Shown here in pieces: positions 51,719 to 60,160 of a stretch of 64,000 nt of DNA (its first letter is position 1; the number at the start of each line of letters is the position of its first letter). Below the pieces are notes generated by a model. The model saw nothing but the letters and a program-made list of their open reading frames with translations. It did no database searches and was not told the origin of the DNA. The translations under genes were made by a program, and so were the position numbers. The stretch is from contig NZ_CP013118.1 of NCBI RefSeq assembly GCF_001443605.1, positions 3,033,501 to 3,097,500 of the forward strand, written 5' to 3'. This DNA is from Salinivirga cyanobacteriivorans. Lineage in GTDB: Bacteria; Bacteroidota; Bacteroidia; Bacteroidales; Salinivirgaceae.

Positions 51719-53038
51719 ATGGAAAACAAAAAAGAATTTAAAATACTCAGCTGGATAATCATAATTTTCCTGTTTGCGTACTTTATGCCACTAGAAAGTG
51801 CACGATTTACAGGCGCTTTAATGGCCATGTTCGATCTCGCGAAGTGGTATGCACAGGAACATGTAATTTTATGTTTGCTACCCGCGTTTTTTATAGCCGG
51901 GGTAATTGCTGTTTTTGTGAGTCAGGGTGCCGTGATGAAATATTTCGGTGCCAATGCCAAAAAGTGGCTTTCTTATTCTGTGGCATCGGTTTCGGGAACC
52001 ATTTTAGCCGTATGTAGTTGCACAATTTTACCGCTTTTTTCAAGTATTCATAAACGTGGTGCCGGATTGGGACCAGCGGTGGCATTTTTGTATTCGGGCC
52101 CGGCTATCAATATTTTAGCCATCATTCTTACAGCGCGCATTTTGGGCATAGAGATGGGGATCGCCCGAATAATTGGAGCCGTGGTATTTGCTATTGTTAT
52201 TGGTTCAGTGATGTCCATCATTTACCGGAAAGAAGAAAAAGAGAAGCGCGAAGAGCAAATGAACTTTCCCAATATGCCTGAGAAACGTCCTTTGTGGCAA
52301 ACATCGTTGCATTTTTTTACACTTGTGCTGATTTTGGTTTTTGCCAACTGGGGAAAACCTGCCGATGGTGTAACAGATGGTGCCTGGTTCTGGATTTGGA
52401 GCCACAAATGGCATATTACCGGTTTCTTCGGTATTGTGTTGATTTATTCACTCATTCGTGTTTTAAAAATAAATTGGATACATGTCGCCATTGCAGCCCT
52501 TGCAACATTGGCGTCAGGACTTATTTTTAGTTCTCCTTTGCTGCCAATGGTCGTCGGTATAGCCGGATTGAGCATCATTACATTAATCGATAAAAAAGAT
52601 GAAGATAACCGTGAATGGACTATGGCTTCATGGGATTTTGCCAAGCAAATACTCCCGTTATTGGCTATCGGTGTGCTTATTGCCGGTTTCTTGCTGGGTT
52701 CAACGCACGGCGATACGGCCATGGCCGGTGTAATTCCTGAAAGCTGGATTGCCGGATTGGTTGGTGGAAATTCTGTATTGTCTAACTTTTTTGCCTCCAT
52801 TGTAGGTGCTTTCATGTATTTTGCCACACTCACAGAAGTTCCAATTCTACAGGGATTAATGGCTGCGGGCATGGGAAAAGGTCCGGCCCTGGCTTTATTA
52901 CTGGCAGGTCCGTCACTTTCACTACCCAATATGTTGGTGATTCGTGGTGTAATGGGAACGCAAAAAACCATTGTTTACGTAGTATTGGTGGTTATAATGG
53001 CCACTATTTCAGGTTTATTGTATGGATTTTTGTTTTAA
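51719..53038 (+). CDS. Permease of the ArsP/DUF318 family
   Basis: A 439-residue membrane protein with about 10 helices. It shows the ArsP_1-type signature: CSCTILPLFSSIHKRGAGLG (C99, C101) on one helix and PAINILAI, repeated later as FFASIVGAFMYFATLTEVP and PALALLLAGPSLSLPNM. Family members export organoarsenicals such as methylarsenite, or divalent metals. The CSC pair suggests a soft-metal or metalloid substrate. It lies inside the ars operon, 86 nt after arsG and 19 nt before the rhodanese gene. Confidence 0.85.
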   Translation: MENKKEFKILSWIIIIFLFAYFMPLESARFTGALMAMFDLAKWYAQEHVILCLLPAFFIAGVIAVFVSQGAVMKYFGANAKKWLSYSVASVSGTILAVCSCTILPLFSSIHKRGAGLGPAVAFLYSGPAINILAIILTARILGIEMGIARIIGAVVFAIVIGSVMSIIYRKEEKEKREEQMNFPNMPEKRPLWQTSLHFFTLVLILVFANWGKPADGVTDGAWFWIWSHKWHITGFFGIVLIYSLIRVLKINWIHVAIAALATLASGLIFSSPLLPMVVGIAGLSIITLIDKKDEDNREWTMASWDFAKQILPLLAIGVLIAGFLLGSTHGDTAMAGVIPESWIAGLVGGNSVLSNFFASIVGAFMYFATLTEVPILQGLMAAGMGKGPALALLLAGPSLSLPNMLVIRGVMGTQKTIVYVVLVVIMATISGLLYGFLF

Positions 53039-53057
53039 TTTTTAATCATTTCTTAAT

Positions 53058-53471
53058 ATGGAAGTAACTAACAAACCTGTTTTGCAATCGTTTCATTTAA
53101 GCGGAGTGAAACATATTTCACCAAAGGAAACATGGAAGGTTTTACAGAATAATGAGGCCTTACTGGTCGATGTGCGCGAAGATCATGAAATTGCCATTGA
53201 AAGCATTCAGCATGATCCAACAGTATATCAACCCATGTCATCAATAATGCAACACTTAAATGAACTACCTAAAGATAAACCATTGATTGTAGTTTGTAAA
53301 AAAGGTGTACGCAGTTCAAAAATTGTGAATTTGCTCAAAAGGCAGGGTTATGAGACAGTAGTAAACCTCGATGGCGGTATGCATGCATGGAAAAAGCAGA
53401 AATTACCGCTCGATAGTATTTTCGATGGAGATGGTTGCCACGATTGCCATGGCGATTGTAGTAAGTGTTAA
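53058..53471 (+). CDS. Rhodanese-domain protein with cysteine-rich tail
   Basis: A 137-residue single-domain rhodanese: ALLVDVREDHE, active-site loop C80-KKGVRS, and the closing NLDGGMHAWKKQ. After the domain comes a short tail with four cysteines (C127, C130, C134, C137, with His and Asp) that could bind As(III), Zn or Cu. It may handle sulfane sulfur or act as an arsenite carrier for the efflux pump. The tail is unusual for the family. Confidence 0.88.
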   Translation: MEVTNKPVLQSFHLSGVKHISPKETWKVLQNNEALLVDVREDHEIAIESIQHDPTVYQPMSSIMQHLNELPKDKPLIVVCKKGVRSSKIVNLLKRQGYETVVNLDGGMHAWKKQKLPLDSIFDGDGCHDCHGDCSKC

Positions 53472-53514
53472 AGAAAAAATTGATGTGAATAAATCAACGT
53501 ATTTTAATCCAATT

Positions 53515-53943
53515 ATGAAAATTTTAATTCTATGCACCGGGAATAGTTGCCGCAGCCAAATGGCGCAGACATTTTTACAATCGTTTGATACCAGGCTTGA
53601 AGTTGCTTCGGCAGGTACTGAACCTTCGGGTTATGTGCATCCCAAAGCCATAGAAGTGATGCAAGAGGAGAGAATTGACCTATCCCAAAACAAGTCTGAA
53701 TCCGTGGATCAGTATCTGGATGAAGCCTGGGATTATGTAATTACAGTCTGTGGAGGTGCCAAAGAAACCTGCCCTGCATTCATGGGAACAGTGCAGCATC
53801 GTTTGCATATTGGATTTGACGATCCGGCAGAAGTTGAAGGCAATGAAGATCATATTATGTCAGAATTTCGGAGGGTCAGGGATGAGATCAAAACAGCGTT
53901 TATACAGTTCTTTGATGAACAGGTAAAGCCACACATAGTATGA
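53515..53943 (+). CDS. arsC: Arsenate reductase, LMW phosphatase (thioredoxin-coupled) type
   Basis: A 142-residue arsenate reductase. The ATG at 53515 starts the conserved [18 protein letters not shown]; upstream in-frame codons overlap the rhodanese gene in another frame and are not part of the family. The phosphatase loop is C7-x5-R13, and the relay cysteines C79 and C86 (VCGGAKETC) have the same spacing (72 and 7) as C10/C82/C89 of the staphylococcal enzyme. It reduces As(V) to As(III) with thioredoxin. Its stop overlaps the acr3 start (ATGA). Confidence 0.94.
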   Translation: MKILILCTGNSCRSQMAQTFLQSFDTRLEVASAGTEPSGYVHPKAIEVMQEERIDLSQNKSESVDQYLDEAWDYVITVCGGAKETCPAFMGTVQHRLHIGFDDPAEVEGNEDHIMSEFRRVRDEIKTAFIQFFDEQVKPHIV

Positions 53944-54974
53944 GTAAAAGAAAACGACTCAGAATTCTCGACCGCTATTTGACCTTATGGATTTTTATGG
54001 CTATGCTGGTTGGAGTCAGCATGGGACATTTCTTCCCACCTGTGGCCGAATTCTGGAATAGTATGCGTAGCGGAACAACAAATATTCCGATTGCCAGTGG
54101 CCTCATTGTTATGATGTATCCGTCGCTTGCCAAGGTGAAGTACGAAGAGATGCGCGACGTGTTCCGTAACAAGAAGGTTTTGATACTCTCATTGGTACAA
54201 AACTGGGTTATTGGACCCATCCTGATGTTTGTGCTTGCGGTGGTTTTTTTGCACGATTATCCGCATTACATGTACGGTCTCATTTTGATTGGTCTGGCTC
54301 GTTGCATTGCCATGGTTATTGTGTGGAACGATTTGGCGCAGGGCGATAATGAATATGCAGCCGGTTTGGTGGCTTTCAACAGTGTATTCCAGGTGCTGTT
54401 TTTCTCGGTTTATGCCTGGTTTTTTATTACAATTTTACCTGAGTCCCTGGGCATCAAAGGATCAGAAGTCGATGTAACCATGCAGGAAATAGCCAAAAGT
54501 GTGCTCATTTATCTGGGTATTCCTTTTTTCGCTGGTATGATTACCCGGTATGCACTCATCAGAGTTAAAAGCAAGCCGTGGTATGAGCGTAAATTTATTC
54601 CTAAAATCAGTCCGCTAACGCTAATTGCCTTATTATTTACCATACTTGTGATGTTTTCATTGAAAGGAGAGTACATCGTTAAATTACCAATGGATGTCAT
54701 TCGTATTGCCATTCCGCTGATTATATATTTTGTAGTCATGTTTTTCGTTTCATTTTTCATCAGCAAGGGAATGGGAACCGATTATAAGAAAACCACCACG
54801 CTATCATTCACCGCGGCAAGTAATAATTTTGAGTTGGCAATTGCCGTAGCTGTAGCTGTGTTTGGTATTAATTCCGGAGAAGCCTTTGCAGCTGTAATAG
54901 GCCCGTTAGTGGAAGTGCCGGTGCTCATTCTATTGGTAAATGTGGCGCTTCGATTCAAAGAACGCTTTTTTTAA
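53940..54974 (+). CDS. acr3: Arsenite efflux transporter Acr3
   Basis: A 344-residue membrane protein of the ACR3 family with 10 predicted helices. It has [38 protein letters not shown] with the essential Cys (C122), [18 protein letters not shown] and [17 protein letters not shown] with the conserved Glu. It pumps As(III) out of the cell, completing the reduction-export pathway with ArsC, whose gene overlaps it by 4 nt. Confidence 0.95.
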   Translation: MSKRKRLRILDRYLTLWIFMAMLVGVSMGHFFPPVAEFWNSMRSGTTNIPIASGLIVMMYPSLAKVKYEEMRDVFRNKKVLILSLVQNWVIGPILMFVLAVVFLHDYPHYMYGLILIGLARCIAMVIVWNDLAQGDNEYAAGLVAFNSVFQVLFFSVYAWFFITILPESLGIKGSEVDVTMQEIAKSVLIYLGIPFFAGMITRYALIRVKSKPWYERKFIPKISPLTLIALLFTILVMFSLKGEYIVKLPMDVIRIAIPLIIYFVVMFFVSFFISKGMGTDYKKTTTLSFTAASNNFELAIAVAVAVFGINSGEAFAAVIGPLVEVPVLILLVNVALRFKERFF

Positions 54975-55170
54975 CATGCCTCTGGATAAATACCTATCAT
55001 TCACTTTGTGCCTTATTATTTTACAGGCAATTCAGAACTTGTGGAATATTTTTTCTATTTGATAATAAAATGTTAATTTCGATTCCCCTTTTAGGTGACG
55101 CTCAGGGTTATGTTGCTGTTTTCGAGGGGGTTAATACGTTAGGTGCGCGAAAATTTAAAATTTTATAATC

Positions 55171-56082
55171 ATGAAAAACATAAAATTACTGGCTTTCATC
55201 GGGATATTAATATCAATATCTTTCGTATCTGTCATGGGACAAACTTCTGAAAATAAATTGATTTTGGGAGGTACCTATTTTTTTGAAGAGGAACTGCTCA
55301 ATAAGCTGGCTGATTACCTTACGGAGGAGCTTGAAAGGCCTGTAGAAGTGAAAATTTATGAAAAAACCAGCCATTTACACGATGATATGGATAAGCACGT
55401 CCCTGACATTCTTTTTATGAATTCATACGGATACGTATATGGACATGCCAAGTATCCTGATTATACTGCGTTTTCTGCACTAGGAAGGAATGGTAATCCT
55501 GACTCATATAAAAGTTGCATAATTGTTAGTGCTGAGGCCCAATATAAAAACCTTGATGATTTGATTGAAGATGCTTCGAATGTCGATCTTCGTTTTGTGC
55601 ATGCTACTTCCACATCAGGACATATTGTACCAAGATATGAATTACGTAAGCGGGATATAACCCAGGCTGAAGCATCATTCAAAAATATTGATTTTGCCGG
55701 AAGCCATAAAGATGCCATTATGGCTGTAATTAATGGTACTGCCACAGCAGCAGCCTGTGGGCTTCCAAGTCTTGAATATTGTATTGAACAGGGTAACTTA
55801 AAAAAGGACCAATATCGTATCTTGTGGAAGTCACATGAAATTCAGGGTGCGCCTGTCGTTTATAATACAGAGCTTGATACCGATACCAAAGAACAAATAA
55901 AGAAAGCTTTTCTCAAAATGGCACAGAAAGATCCAGATGCTTATAAGTTTGTTCAAAACACTTTCCATGCAGATATGAAAAGCCAGTTTATTTCTGTAAA
56001 TGATAGCCAGTATGATGTAATTAGAAGTATGGCTTCAAGCATGGAAGATTTGATACTTTTCCTTAATTTTTATATGCAATAG
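55171..56082 (+). CDS. PhnD-like substrate-binding protein
   Basis: A 303-residue exported protein with an N-terminal signal (ISFVSVMGQ) and the PhnD/phosphonate-binding fold: GGTYFFEEELLN, DILFMNSYGYVYG, FVHATSTSGHIVPRYELRKR, GSHKDAIMAVINGTATAAACGLPSLEYC and a final helical region. No ABC permease or ATPase is adjacent. PhnD-like proteins beside arsenic genes include the arsenite sensor AioX, and this one has cysteines at C116, C196 and C204, but no sensor kinase is adjacent. The ligand could be arsenite, phosphite or another oxyanion. It has its own 196-nt leader in which I saw no clear motif. Confidence 0.8.
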   Translation: MKNIKLLAFIGILISISFVSVMGQTSENKLILGGTYFFEEELLNKLADYLTEELERPVEVKIYEKTSHLHDDMDKHVPDILFMNSYGYVYGHAKYPDYTAFSALGRNGNPDSYKSCIIVSAEAQYKNLDDLIEDASNVDLRFVHATSTSGHIVPRYELRKRDITQAEASFKNIDFAGSHKDAIMAVINGTATAAACGLPSLEYCIEQGNLKKDQYRILWKSHEIQGAPVVYNTELDTDTKEQIKKAFLKMAQKDPDAYKFVQNTFHADMKSQFISVNDSQYDVIRSMASSMEDLILFLNFYMQ

Positions 56083-56107
56083 AATAATTACCTCTTAACT
56101 ATAAATC

Positions 56108-56130
56108 GGGCAGACCTTAGAATTCTGCCC
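56108..56130. terminator. Short hairpin between convergent genes
   Basis: GGGCAGA and TCTGCCC form a perfect 7-bp stem around a 9-nt loop, followed by TGTTT. It lies past the PhnD-like gene and overlaps the last codon of the convergent small membrane protein gene. Confidence 0.6.
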
Positions 56131-56461
56131 TGTTTAGTAGTATACATCGAATAAAAGCCAGCACAAAAATTAGTTTAAGTGCCAGGCCGGGTAGGATGAG
56201 GAAGAAGTATGTGGATTCATGCAGTGTATGCTTTAAGGCAATACCACTAAAAAAGAGTATGAGCCCCAGAATAAGGAAAAGAATTTCATAACCCGGTTTA
56301 TAAGTGCCAGTAATTATTTGGTTGGTAATGTAATATATTTTTAATAAACCACCGGCCGCCATAAAAGGTATGAACAGGTAGTTTTCTATTCCTGCAAAGC
56401 GTAGTATTATACCAGTTAGCAACAAGGTTATGCCTGCCAGCAAGGTCCATTTCTTTTTCAT
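56117..56461 (-). CDS. Small four-helix membrane protein, unknown
   Basis: A 114-residue very hydrophobic protein with four predicted membrane helices (LLAGITLLLTGIILRFAG, YLFIPFMAAGGLLKIYYI, ILFLILGLILFFSGIAL, YFFLILPGLALKLIFVLAF). The two halves have similar lengths and may be an internal repeat. It resembles small hypothetical membrane proteins of Bacteroidota; no function is known. It is transcribed in the same direction as the two dehydrogenase genes but is 40 nt downstream of them. Confidence 0.65.
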   Translation of the reverse strand: MKKKWTLLAGITLLLTGIILRFAGIENYLFIPFMAAGGLLKIYYITNQIITGTYKPGYEILFLILGLILFFSGIALKHTLHESTYFFLILPGLALKLIFVLAFIRCILLNRAEF

Positions 56462-56501
56462 TTTTTTCTAATTGGATGAACGTGTAGAATTTACCAATTG
56501 G

Positions 56502-57413
56502 TTATGCAATAGTAAATTTTTTTCCTGTAAGATCTTCAGAAATGGTCCACAATTTTTGAGCAACCTTTTCATCAAATGCGTGAGTCTCAGGTTGTGTGAT
56601 TCCGGGCTTTCCTTTCATGCCTCTCATGCCCTGGGGACCATAGTATTCGCCACCTTTCGCATTAGGTTCGAGTGCCGCCATTAGTGTTGGTAAAGCCGCT
56701 TTCTGGGGGCTGTGGGCCATAAAAATCATGAATGGCCAGGCCAGAACATACAGAAATTTTGGGATAAAACGGCCCAGATTAGTACCTGATACGCCCGGGT
56801 GAGCTGCCAGTGAAATTACCTTTTTCCCTGCACGATCTATTCTGTGCTGAAGTTCTATAGCAAACATAAGGCAGGCCAGTTTACTTTGTTGGTAAGCTTT
56901 CATTCTGGAATAGTGCTGCTCAGCGTTTAGGTTTTCAAAGTCTATTTTACCTTTTTCGTGTGCAATACTGCTCAACGAGACAATACGTGAATCTGGTGTC
57001 TTTTCAACTAACGGAAAAAGCAGATTAGTAAGCAGAAAGTGACTGAAGTAGTTTACACCCATTTGAGATTCAAAGCCATCTTCAGTTTTAGAAAAGGGCG
57101 GTATCATTATTCCGGCATTGTTTATCAATAGGTCTAGCCGGTCATATTTATCGAGAATATGCTCTGCAAAATTTCTTACCGACTGCAGGCTGTTCAAATC
57201 TATTGTGAGCACCTCCAGATCGGGGTTTTCGACTTCTTTTTCAATGCTTTGTTTGGCCAACGCTCCTTTTTCAGCACTTCGGCAGGCCATAATTACTTTC
57301 ATTCCTGTTTTAGCCAGGCCAAGCGTAGTTTCGTATCCCAGGCCGCTGTTGGCTCCTGTTACAATCGCGATTCGGCCGTTTTGATCAGGTATTTGTGAGA
57401 TTTTGAATGTCAT
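56502..57413 (-). CDS. Short-chain dehydrogenase/reductase, retinol-dehydrogenase-like
   Basis: A 303-residue SDR: TGANSGLGYETTLGL nucleotide loop, NNAGIMIPPF, SSIAH and the catalytic Tyr-Lys pair in YQQSKLACLMF, then HPGVSGTNLG. The order and length fit the NADP-dependent RDH/WWOX-like branch found in many bacteria. It is 18 nt downstream of a second SDR gene and both follow a TetR gene, so it is part of a TetR-controlled unit. Substrate unknown. Confidence 0.9.
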   Translation of the reverse strand: MTFKISQIPDQNGRIAIVTGANSGLGYETTLGLAKTGMKVIMACRSAEKGALAKQSIEKEVENPDLEVLTIDLNSLQSVRNFAEHILDKYDRLDLLINNAGIMIPPFSKTEDGFESQMGVNYFSHFLLTNLLFPLVEKTPDSRIVSLSSIAHEKGKIDFENLNAEQHYSRMKAYQQSKLACLMFAIELQHRIDRAGKKVISLAAHPGVSGTNLGRFIPKFLYVLAWPFMIFMAHSPQKAALPTLMAALEPNAKGGEYYGPQGMRGMKGKPGITQPETHAFDEKVAQKLWTISEDLTGKKFTIA

Positions 57414-57431
57414 AAGTCTATAATTTTTCGG

Positions 57432-58211
57432 TTATTTTTCCTGCTGCATGGAATACACTTGTTTAAGAAGTACTTTTTTTGGCATCAAAGGGAGCATTGA
57501 CATCATAACTTTTTGTGTACCTGTTAGTCCTGTTATTACATCAAGTTTGCCTTTCATCATGCCTTTATATCCGTCTTCTGCTACTTTACGTGCATTGGCC
57601 GTTTTATCAAATAATACAGTTTTGTCCATGCCCGAAACCGCACCAAATTCCGTTTCTGTAGCACCCGGCATTAATGTGGTCACAGTGACGTTAGTATCAT
57701 GAAGTTCCTGGGCTATGGCATTGCTGAAATAAGTTACATATGCTTTTGAGGCATAATAAACAGCTTGCAATGGGCCGGGCATTAAGCTGGCAGTAGACGA
57801 TACATTTAATATTTTTCCACTATTGCGATTTACAAAATCAGGTAGAAAAAATCGTGTAAGCGCTGTAAGTGCTGTAATGTTTAAATTAATCATACTCAAA
57901 TCCTTTTCCCAATCACGCTCATGAAACTTTCCTATTCCTCCAAATCCGGCATTATTGATCAAATAATCAATATCAATTTTTGCATTTTTCACTTCAGTAA
58001 AAACCTCTTTAGGAGCTTCCTGTTTTGTAAGGTCTTTTACTATTAACATAACCTGCACATTGTATTTTTGTTCCAACTCATTTTTAAGTGTTTCCAGTTT
58101 ATCGCGACTTCTGGCAACTAAAACAAGGTCACCACCCTTTTCGGCATGTATTATTGCCAACTCTTTTCCAATGCCTGAAGAGGCTCCTGTGATTAATGCT
58201 ACCTTTTTCAT
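57432..58211 (-). CDS. Short-chain dehydrogenase/reductase, DltE/YqjQ-like
   Basis: A 259-residue classical SDR: ITGASSGIGKELAI, NNAGFGGIGKFHERDW, VSSTASLMPGP, catalytic YYASKAYVTYFS and PGATETEF. A C-terminal extension of about 60 residues carries a hydrophobic segment (TGTQKVMMSMLPLMPKKVLL). It lies 54 nt downstream of the TetR gene, and a likely TetR operator is in that gap. It may act on a lipid-like or xenobiotic carbonyl. Confidence 0.9.
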   Translation of the reverse strand: MKKVALITGASSGIGKELAIIHAEKGGDLVLVARSRDKLETLKNELEQKYNVQVMLIVKDLTKQEAPKEVFTEVKNAKIDIDYLINNAGFGGIGKFHERDWEKDLSMINLNITALTALTRFFLPDFVNRNSGKILNVSSTASLMPGPLQAVYYASKAYVTYFSNAIAQELHDTNVTVTTLMPGATETEFGAVSGMDKTVLFDKTANARKVAEDGYKGMMKGKLDVITGLTGTQKVMMSMLPLMPKKVLLKQVYSMQQEK

Positions 58212-58232
58212 TTTTATATTTTATTTTAATGT

Positions 58233-58248
58233 GTGAGTACTTACTTAC
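58233..58248. promoter_or_regulatory. TetR-type operator, copy 1
   Basis: GTGAGTACTTACTTAC is an imperfect palindrome (12 of 16 positions) between the TetR gene and the first SDR gene. It matches 14 of 16 positions of the copy at 58802. Confidence 0.6.
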
Positions 58249-58265
58249 AAAACAACATAAAAAAA

Positions 58266-58790
58266 TTATTGTTTATATTTTTTTCTTAAATATTCAGTTT
58301 CAAGTTTCAGATCGTAGCTTTTTTGCAGAAAAAACCGGGTGGCCATACCGTCCATCAGCGTCAGCAAGTAACGCGCTTCCCTTTTGGGTTCTTCGTAACC
58401 AAGTTTTTTAAAGGCGTTGGTCAATGCTATTTCCAGGGGTTCCATTTTTTGCTCTCCATATTGTTCCAGCTCCCATTTTATTTTGTATTGCAATTTCCAA
58501 AAATCTGCCACTTCTTTCGAAGCCATAAATTTTTCACCAAGCTCAAGCGTTTTCTCTATCACTTTTAATGGATTGGTTTCAAAAACGATATCAGCAAAAA
58601 GCAGTCTGGCTTTTTCTTCTCCTTCTTTCAGTATAGCTTCCAGTAAACCATTTTTATTTTTGAAATGCCTGAAAATAAGGGCCTCTGAAACGCCTGCTGA
58701 TTTAGCAATTTTGTTTGTAGAGGTTGCAGAAAAGCCTTCGTCGGCAAATAGTTTAAGTGCCGATTTTAATATGTCGTTCTTTTTACTCAT
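58266..58790 (-). CDS. TetR-family transcriptional regulator
   Basis: A 174-residue TetR regulator read from the ATG at 58790 (MSKKNDILKSALKLF); an in-frame ATG at 58847 would add 19 residues that overlap the operator and are not family-like. The HTH is GFSATSTNKIAKSAGVSEALIFRHFKNKNGLLEAIL. The C-terminal ligand domain (ELGEKFMASKEVADFW to the end) gives no hint of ligand. It lies upstream of two SDR genes on the same strand and probably represses itself and them through the two matched sites. Confidence 0.9.
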   Translation of the reverse strand: MSKKNDILKSALKLFADEGFSATSTNKIAKSAGVSEALIFRHFKNKNGLLEAILKEGEEKARLLFADIVFETNPLKVIEKTLELGEKFMASKEVADFWKLQYKIKWELEQYGEQKMEPLEIALTNAFKKLGYEEPKREARYLLTLMDGMATRFFLQKSYDLKLETEYLRKKYKQ

Positions 58791-58801
58791 AGCGAATGTG
58801 T

Positions 58802-58817
58802 GTGAGTGTTTACTTAC
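58802..58817. promoter_or_regulatory. TetR-type operator, copy 2
   Basis: GTGAGTGTTTACTTAC lies 12 nt upstream of the TetR start codon and shares GTGAGTnnTTACTTACAAA with the copy at 58233. Confidence 0.6.
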
Positions 58818-58882
58818 AAATATAGGGGGTTTTCTTAAAAAAAGCAAGTGGCTTGTATATTTCCCAGGGTTTGATTCACGAT

Positions 58883-58913
58883 TTTTACTTCAGGCTGTTT
58901 TTGTTTATTTTTG
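58883..58913 (+). promoter_or_regulatory. Candidate promoter of the Crp/Fnr gene
   Basis: TATTTTTG (58906-58913) is an exact -7 match, with TTTT in place of TTTG 19 nt upstream. The leader to the GTG start at 58933 would be about 12 nt. Confidence 0.45.
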
Positions 58914-58932
58914 ATCGTAATATAAGCACTTT

Positions 58933-59511
58933 GTGGAGCAAACTGAAGCTGTGGTCGCCCATTTGAGTCGGTACAAATTAATGGAACCTGATGAAATTCG
59001 TACCGCTTGCCAATATTTTCAGGTTCAAGATCTTACCAAGAATGAATTTTTTCTTAAGGCAGGAGAGCGTTGTTCAAAAATAGGTTTTCTGCTCGAAGGT
59101 CTAATTTGCAGCTTCGTGTATGATGCAAACGGTGAAGTGGTTGTGAAGCATTTTGTTCAACCTCTAAACTTTTTCACCGATAATGAAAGTTATGAGCAAC
59201 AAATCCCGGCAAAACTTAATTTGCAGGCTTTAACCGGAGCACGTGTTTACTACATTACGCGGCAAAACAACAGTAAAGTGCAGGAGGAGTTTCCAAATTG
59301 GATTCCAACACTAAAAATGATGTCTGCTGATGCGCTTCAAAAAATGATTCAAATGCAAAACATCCTGCATTTGGGGTCAGCAGTTGATAAATACCGACAT
59401 TTGCTCAAACATTACCCAACACTGTTAGTGCAGGCCCCGCTTAAATATATAGCTTCTTACCTGGGTATTACACAAAGCTCTTTGAGTAGAATTAGAAGAG
59501 AAAACTTATAA
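58933..59511 (+). CDS. Crp/Fnr-family transcription regulator
   Basis: A 192-residue regulator with GTG start. The cyclic-nucleotide-binding-like fold (LTKNEFFLKAGERCSKIGFLLEGLICSF, VVVKHFVQPLNFFTDNES) lacks the RxS phosphate-binding signature of true cAMP receptors and has no Fnr-type Cys cluster, so its effector is unknown. The C-terminal HTH is PLKYIASYLGITQSSLSRIRREN. An 18-bp perfect palindrome just downstream, ahead of the flavodoxin-like gene, is the probable binding site. Confidence 0.88.
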   Translation: MEQTEAVVAHLSRYKLMEPDEIRTACQYFQVQDLTKNEFFLKAGERCSKIGFLLEGLICSFVYDANGEVVVKHFVQPLNFFTDNESYEQQIPAKLNLQALTGARVYYITRQNNSKVQEEFPNWIPTLKMMSADALQKMIQMQNILHLGSAVDKYRHLLKHYPTLLVQAPLKYIASYLGITQSSLSRIRRENL

Positions 59512-59532
59512 AAATTTACATGTAGATTCATT

Positions 59533-59578
59533 ATTTGTCATATGACAAATTTTTTCGATAGGATGGTTTGTAATTTTG
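59533..59578 (+). promoter_or_regulatory. Crp/Fnr-type palindrome and promoter of the flavodoxin-like gene
   Basis: ATTTGTCATATGACAAAT (59533-59550) is a perfect 18-bp palindrome. TAATTTTG at 59571-59578 matches the -7 consensus, but no TTTG lies at -33. With a start near 59585 the palindrome is centred about 43 nt upstream, the position used by class II activators. Confidence 0.6.
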
Positions 59579-59604
59579 TTGTGAACCCTTAAAACCATTT
59601 TATT

Positions 59605-60030
59605 ATGAAAAACGCAGTAATTATTTATCAAAGTAAAGGAGGCACAACCAAACAATTTGGATTCGAGATCGCCAGTATTTTAAACGAGCAGGGTTTAACT
59701 ACCCGTGTTTGTTCAGTAAATGAGTGTAGCGAAAATGATTTACAGGAAGCTGATTTTATATTCTTTGGCTGTTGGACAAAAGGTTTAATGATTTTTGCAC
59801 AACATCCCGACAGGGAATGGACAAATTTTGTTTCCTCGGTAAAAATACCAGAAACAACACGTATTGGATTGTTTGCGACCTATAAAATTGCTACCGGCAC
59901 AATGTTTTCCAGAATGCGTAGGGTAATACCAGGCGTAAAACAAAACTCAGTACCCGAATTGAAATCTAAAAGCGGACAGTTGTCTAAGGAGGATAAATCT
60001 TTTTTGTCAAATTATGTTGGCCGATTATAG
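59605..60030 (+). CDS. Flavodoxin-like protein
   Basis: A 141-residue protein with the flavodoxin start AVIIYQSKGGTTKQFGFEIA (phosphate-binding SKGGTTK), then ADFIFFGCWTKGLMIFAQHP and IGLFATYKIATGTMF. It resembles the flavodoxin/flavodoxin_4 family that binds FMN and shuttles electrons at low iron or under redox stress. The acidic loop near the end of classical flavodoxins is reduced. It probably depends on the adjacent Crp/Fnr regulator. Confidence 0.8.
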   Translation: MKNAVIIYQSKGGTTKQFGFEIASILNEQGLTTRVCSVNECSENDLQEADFIFFGCWTKGLMIFAQHPDREWTNFVSSVKIPETTRIGLFATYKIATGTMFSRMRRVIPGVKQNSVPELKSKSGQLSKEDKSFLSNYVGRL

Positions 60031-60160
60031 TAAATACTTGATTTGTATGAACCCAGAAGATTAAGTTATATATATGTTTTAAATTACAATATAATCTGAT
60101 AAGCCATCAAAAAATCTTTATATTTTTATGAGCCCTTATTGATGTGAAATTTTAACGCTC

